Shown here piece by piece: positions 58,934 through 64,000 of a stretch of DNA of 64,000 bases (the first letter of the stretch is position 1; every line of letters starts with the position of its first letter). The DNA lies in contig JACGCN010000006.1 in NCBI GenBank assembly GCA_014905825.1, positions 930,001 to 994,000 of the forward strand, given 5' to 3'. Under the pieces are notes generated by a model. It had not been told where the DNA came from, made no database searches, and was given only the letters and a program-made list of their open reading frames with translations. The translations under genes were made by a program, and so were the position numbers. Source of the DNA: Lyophyllum atratum. Its lineage: Eukaryota > Basidiomycota > Agaricomycetes > Agaricales > Lyophyllaceae.

Positions 58934-61794
58934 TCATTGCCCCATACTTGCACCGCCGCTGTCCAGATTCCGCTGCATAAAAGATTGCAACATCTCATAA
59001 TTGATGTTCGGGGGGATTGGATTCCGCATTCCGTTGTTCGGCGGCCGAGGCATACCCGCAGCCATCATAGCCTGTTGCTGGCCGATCCCCATGGTATTCA
59101 TCATCCCCATACCACCATAATTTCCTGAAGGATGGACATTACCGCCAAAAGCCATGTCTGCGTGCTGCTGCTGTGACTGTGACGGATTATGCGACGCCAT
59201 GTTCATCGCATTCATGGCGAGGGCGTTGTTGGTCCCAGGATTATTGCCAGGACCCCCAACGCCTTGTGCCATCATTGCCTGCCGCTGCATGTGTAACACT
59301 TTTTGCTGTTGAACATGCTTCATGAATTGCTCTCGTTGTTCTGGCGTCATCGCACTCATCCTAGCGCGGAATTCTGGATTGTTGGGATCAAGTCCTAGCA
59401 AGTTCGGCATGAGCTGCGATGACCTGGGCATTTCCAGAATTCCAGTGACGGGGAAGCAGGCGCCCGCAAGGCTGCCGCTACTGACTGGGAAAAACAGAAT
59501 GTTGTTTCCCTGTTCCCCTGACGGTCGCGTCCACGCCGCAACGGCATACTAGAATTATTACGTCTCAATCATGGCTTCCAGAAAAGTAACCAGAGGGGAG
59601 CTCACAGCGTTCCGGTTTAGCAGAAGTGTAGCCAAGTTTTTGTAGTTGGTCTCGTTTCCTTGAGGGTCTGCGATGTTGCTGTGCTTCTGGGGCGCAAAGG
59701 TGCAGAGGGCGGGCCCTTGGCGTTTAATCCAAGCTTGAAGATCGGGCAATGGTACTGAGGGTTCACGCGCGGGCACTAGTGACATTGATGCTGGCCATGT
59801 CTCTACCCGGCTTCGAGAAGGAATATCAATCAATCAACCAGTTCGTAGTCGCAAAAATTACAAGCTCACCTCTCGGCCACATTTGGCGTACTCGCCACTA
59901 CCCATACAGTGGTTTCTTTTTTATTCCCAAGCTGGTCTGTCCCACTGTACGATATAGTGCCTTGCCAAATGGGACTTGGACCCTTCCCGGTGATGCGTGG
60001 GTCGCTGGATGGCCCAGCCTGCGGTTGTTGAATAGGCATGTTTGACTTCACATCCATGTTGGACGGGCCAGCCATATTCTGAGACGGCTGCATCGCCCGC
60101 GCTCGCTGCTGCTCCATCTTCTGGATCTGGGCAACCATTGCTGCATTTTGCGTCGGCGGCATGGGCGGCCGTGGCTGTGTCATCCCTGGTACAGAGCCAG
60201 ATCCACTCGCGGTGCGTTTGTGACCAAGTTGTGCTGCGAGCGCCTGGGGATCCAGCCTAGCCTCAGGTTGGCTGGGAGGATGAGCCGCTTCCGGAAGCGT
60301 CTTTGGCATGGATGGTCCGGGTATCGGTAACCCCTGGCTTTGTATGGCGTTCTGATCCTGGATCTGACTCTGGGCGGGTGTTTGGGATGAGGCATTGTTT
60401 TTAGACATGGTTATGAATGCGGCTTTCAATTTTTCAGACAGAACTCGCTTCATTGCAAGGTCGTCTTGCAACGTTTCTACCAATGGTCCGTTTCCTGAAG
60501 CTTTTGCGTTCTGGAGAGAAAGAGTAACAACGCGCATCTGGTCGTCGAGAGTTTTCGCAGCCATCACCACAGTTGACAAGTCATAACTGGATGGTGTAGG
60601 GTTTGTTCCACCGTTTCCTGGCACCTGGGCAGCTGGCACCTGAGCAACTGGAAGTTGAGCAGGCGGTTGTGCGATGCCTTGAGAGGAGGGTTGGACTAGG
60701 GGCTGGACCTTGACTTGGGGTGGAAGGAGTGGTGATGGTTTCGACTGCTTTAGAGGCGTCTTCGGCGTCTCCAACTTTGGAGAAACGTCGACAGCGGTGT
60801 GGGCTAGTCGGGCTCGTTTTGGATCCGGTGTAGTGTGTACATCTCCGGCACGCTTCATTGCTGAGGAAGTTGACTGTGTGAGGTATTGTTCGCTGTTGGG
60901 GAGAGATTGGCATACCCTTTTGAGGAGACATGGGGAATCCACCCAGAAGAACGGAATGCGGCGATCGCGTGGGGAACCAAGGCTCCTTTGGCGCACCTGG
61001 AGCGACCTACATAAGAACTATTAGTCCAGTGAGGCGCGCGTGCATATGCATTGGTGTACCGCGGAGTGGAGGTCTGAAAAGCGAGTCAAGTTGGGCCGAA
61101 TGTTGATAGTGCTAAAGTTGATGTTTCTCTAGGGAACCCATGAAAACATGCCACGGATCTTATGAACATAAGGTACCTTTTTGAATTCAGTGGGCATCGC
61201 CTCCCACGTAACGAAGTCTAACAGGGGAGAGTCGTTGCATTGTGGGTGCAACGCTGCATCAGGAGAGGTGCTTGCGACGTGGAAGATATAACCAGGGCTA
61301 AGGCGAGCTTGCGGGGTAATAGTGTGCAAGATATCGAAAAACTGCGCGGTATTGGTGGAAAGTCACGTCTCAAAACGTAGAGCTCACCTCGATGGCGGCC
61401 ACCAAACCGTCCAAGGCAGCCATACCTCTAGTTCCTCCAGGATTCGTGGACCCTATTCCAAGCTTCGTAGGCGCATCCTTCATTTCTTTCGTTACTGGCA
61501 AGTAGTCGATGAAGAATCGTTTACAGAGGATCGGTGAGGGCAGTGTATCTGCCGTAGCATACGTGACGAACGCCATCCGAGGCTGGAATCATTACTTAGC
61601 CAGTGACACGAGCAACGGTGTGAAAAACCCACTTTGCAGCCGGGATTTGCTTCACTCAGACGACGAAGCATCGGCGAGATATAGTCCAGGATGATGCGAA
61701 GCCATTCATTAGCCACTACCAGGGACGAGTCGACCACGAACGCAACGGCGAAGATGTCGGGTGCATGTTGTCCAGGAGCTTGCTCCGAGGCCAT
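58934..61794 (-). CDS. MED25: Mediator subunit 25-like protein (VWA domain)
   Basis: RNA polymerase II Mediator tail component that binds activators. Exons 61794-61633, 61582-61388, 61341-61177, 61128-61060, 61006-60916, 60860-59870, 59810-59606, 59548-58934; 830 residues. First ATG opens MASEQAPGQHAPDIFAVAFV. The von Willebrand A-like domain (about 10-200) includes VVDSSLVVANEWLRIILDYI, MAFVTYATADTLPSPILCKR and FFIDYLPVTKEMKDAPTKLG. The middle is disordered and Pro/Gln/Ser-rich. A second folded block (WQGTISYSGTDQLGNKKETT, LPDLQAWIKRQGPALCTFAP, NNILFFPVSSGSLAGACFPV) is like the SPOC/ACID-type activator-binding fold of MED25/PTOV1. The C-terminal 150 residues are Met/Gln/Asn-rich (MTPEQREQFMKHVQQQKVLH). 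Assignment rests on this domain order. Confidence 0.85.
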
Positions 61795-62876
61795 GTCGCA
61801 AGAGGCGATGGACGGTGATTTCACCTGCGAAAGAGTATAGAGAGAGGGACGGCAGGGGGCACGACGACCAAATTGCACCGAAACCGAGGCGGAGTTGCCA
61901 TAAGGAGCTAACTTTGTCGACCCAATTTAAAAATAGCAGACACAGTTTACAACTTGGAAGTTGGCCACCATGTACTTAACTAGACATCACAGTTCAAACC
62001 TTCAAGTTTCGGTGAAGAAACAGACTCCTTCCGAGATCCTCGAAAGCCACGATATACAGTTTTGGGCTAATCTGGGTCTACCGGCGAGTTTCATTTTTTT
62101 TGAAAGAACTATTATGTACAGTTTTACTGTGATACCGACACAGAGCAATCACAACGCGTTCCAGCCCGGAATCTTTGCGAGCAGCATTAATGACGCTATA
62201 GGCTATTGCTGACTTATTCACTCCTAGGAGCGCGAGGAAACTCTAAGGCTCGTATATCTTGAAGTCCTCTCCGCTCTGGTGAGCATCCTCATCGACCTCT
62301 CTCGCCTCATGCTTGAGTGCGCCAGCTCTGCAGGTGACTCTAGATATAAAGCTACGTCGCAATAGTAGCGTTCGTCTTGGTCCGCACCCGCGACTCTGGC
62401 GCCCATGATTCAGAAGGTGATCATCACCCACCTCGGGGCACAGTGCAATGTCGTTCCTGGATCTCAGTCGGTCGTAATTTCAATGGCACATGCAGAACCG
62501 GTGGAAGTTCAGCTCAAGCTTCGGTTTCCACATCATAAAGGTTTGTGAAGGTCCGCAGATATCATCTGTGTCATTGAACGGTAATCGCTTAGTCCTCCAG
62601 GCGTCGACGAACAACCGTTGTTGATTGTGGTCCTTCTAGTCGACTCCATCCAATCATGAACGACGTAACATTGTGAAGACATCGTAAAATTGATCCATGT
62701 AGGTTATCTACACATAAGATATATCAATTACATTGCAACAAGGAATACGTCTATGAGTTCCAGTAGATGGGTAAATTACAAGGGCGAAAGTCGAGTCGTG
62801 AACCGTGGCGAAGTGTGAAAGAGAGAGCCAGTGTCGTGGGTAGATATATATTGGCCGAGCATGAGTCTGATGGTCA
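61795..62876. other. 1.1 kb between MED25 and PHS1
   Basis: MED25 promoter and PHS1 3' flank. Short frames on both strands show no family similarity. Confidence 0.5.
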
Positions 62877-63934
62877 TTAGTTTGTTTTCAGGCTTTTCGA
62901 TTTGGAGCTGGCGTCCTTCCCGAGAACCTTGCGTCGCTGTGTGATCATGTAGGTATACATGACGTATAAGCCTGTGAACGCCAAAGCATCAGCTCTGGAT
63001 TGAAATAGAGTTCAGAAATGCACATACCAGGCCACCAGATGGCGAAGAGCGCAGCCCGGCCGTAGTCAGTAGGTCTCCACATTCCATGGAGCCAAGACTT
63101 CCATCCCGGAAAGGGAGAAGAGGAAGGAAGGGTCGCGTAGATGAGGAACGCCTCGGACGACGCGCCCGTGGGGTATAGCAAGTAAAAGGTCGTGTAACGC
63201 AGGTATAAGAGGAAGTACGGCTCATATCCCAGCAGATTGCATGCATAGAATGAGTAGCGGATGACTTCTGTGAAGGACCAGGAGAGGATCATTGAGGTGT
63301 ATATAGGGTTGGACCGGACCTATACAGAATGTCAGCGTCTGGTATTCGTAGACATGGTAGAGGATACGTACACCCTCGAACTGCTCGACGATACCCCAAA
63401 CCAAAAAGAGTCTGCTCGCAACCTGGGCGGCGGTGGTTTGCAGGGGACTCCTGACCCACCCAAGCAGGACGTGTATCACTTCGAGTACCGCCAGGCTCTG
63501 CACGAAAGCGGTGGGCGTGCCCACGCGCGCGTAGGTCGAAGTCGAGCGACGGTATAGTGGGCGAAGTGCGGGTGGGATACGAGACTCGAGCGATGCAGCA
63601 GAAACAATGCCGGAGGACTTAAAGATGGAGAAGTTGGAGAGGAAGCGCGAGAGAGTCGAAGAGGCGGTTTTTGTAGAGGCGCTGACGTGACCTGGGGCGC
63701 TACCATCGAGGTTGAAGAGATGTACTAGTGTAAGGACGAGAATGTACGTCCATCCTAATGCTGAGACGATGTTGAAGGCAATCAGGTAGTATTTGACTAA
63801 AGCCGGCGTTGCTGCGGGATACGCGTCAGTCGGTCGGCGACTATGAGGAGAATGCGTAGCTCACGTTTCTTCGCTTTGGACGCGGATTTTGGTGGGACGG
63901 GCGGGGCTGCTGCCGCTGCTTTAGCGTTGGCCAT
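62877..63934 (-). CDS. PHS1: very-long-chain 3-hydroxyacyl-CoA dehydratase
   Basis: ER enzyme carrying out the third step of the fatty-acid elongation cycle, needed for sphingolipid precursors. Exons 63934-63865, 63811-63372, 63319-63028, 62971-62877; 298 residues. Family blocks: YYLIAFNIVSALGWTYILVL, VQSLAVLEVIHVLLGWVRSP, VASRLFLVWGIVEQFEGV, MILSWSFTEVIRYSFYACNL and YLRYTTFYLLYPTGASSEAF. Six membrane helices are expected. The basic C-terminus contains KDASSKSKSLKTN; a lysine-rich ER-retrieval role is possible. An N-terminal Ala/Pro/Lys-rich segment precedes helix 1. A loop of about 60 residues after helix 1 (STKTASSTLSRFLSNFSIFK) is longer than in yeast. Confidence 0.93.
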
Positions 63935-64000
63935 AGTCGTGGATGGTAGCAGGAGCCAAAAGATCCAGAAAATTCAACTCGGCGTTGCTTCTCGATCACA

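Overview
The window is nuclear DNA of a filamentous basidiomycete, most likely a mushroom-forming agaricomycete. Genes are dense on both strands and cut by many 47-70 nt GT-AG introns with several microexons. The gene content also fits: GATA regulator, Sec7 exchange factor, GH76 and GH16 enzymes, cohesin, Mediator and PPR proteins, a metazoan/plant-type GT41 O-GlcNAc transferase, and short I9 protease inhibitors. No bacterial-type operons, CRISPR arrays, rRNA or convincing tRNA genes were seen. Gene models were built by hand from splice signals and family similarity; exon sums divide by three in every complete model.

Layout. 1-1210: 3' end of a gamma-glutamyltransferase gene. 3157-4571: signal peptide peptidase. 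6922-10675: large AreA/Gat1-type GATA factor, with upstream GATA boxes. 11006-15768: Sec7-PH ArfGEF. 15947-17770 (minus): secreted GH76 alpha-1,6-mannanase. 18432-19070: non-autonomous DNA transposon with 31-bp terminal inverted repeats (TIRs) and a perfect 8-bp target duplication. 19308-23105 (minus): two tandem SSU1-type sulfite transporters. 23390-25266: conserved-looking protein of unknown function. 25549-27038 (minus): two tandem I9 protease inhibitor genes. 27344-30094: repeat-rich block (115-bp inverted repeats, Ty3/gypsy integrase-tail remnant, three 170-bp tandem units). 30329-32207: MAG1-type DNA glycosylase. 32581-34286: PAS-kinase-type kinase. 34725 to about 39635 (minus): O-GlcNAc transferase. 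39799-44470 (minus): BRE4-like membrane protein. 45006-47185 (minus): cytochrome P450. 47739-49747 (minus): PPR protein. 49854-52305: RAD21/SCC1 cohesin. 52630-53535 (minus): secreted AhpD/CMD-like protein. 53901-55119 (minus): GH16 glucanase. 56383-57171: type I membrane orphan. 57751-58778 (minus): SH3 protein. 58934-61794 (minus): MED25. 62877-63934 (minus): PHS1 dehydratase.

Functionally this is mostly a housekeeping neighbourhood: nitrogen and sulfur regulation (AreA, SSU1, GGT), membrane traffic and lipid synthesis (ArfGEF, SPP, PHS1, BRE4), chromosome and transcription machinery (RAD21, MED25, MAG1, OGT). It is interrupted by small tandem duplications and two mobile-element zones. No co-functional cluster such as a biosynthetic gene cluster is evident: the single P450 has no core synthase beside it.
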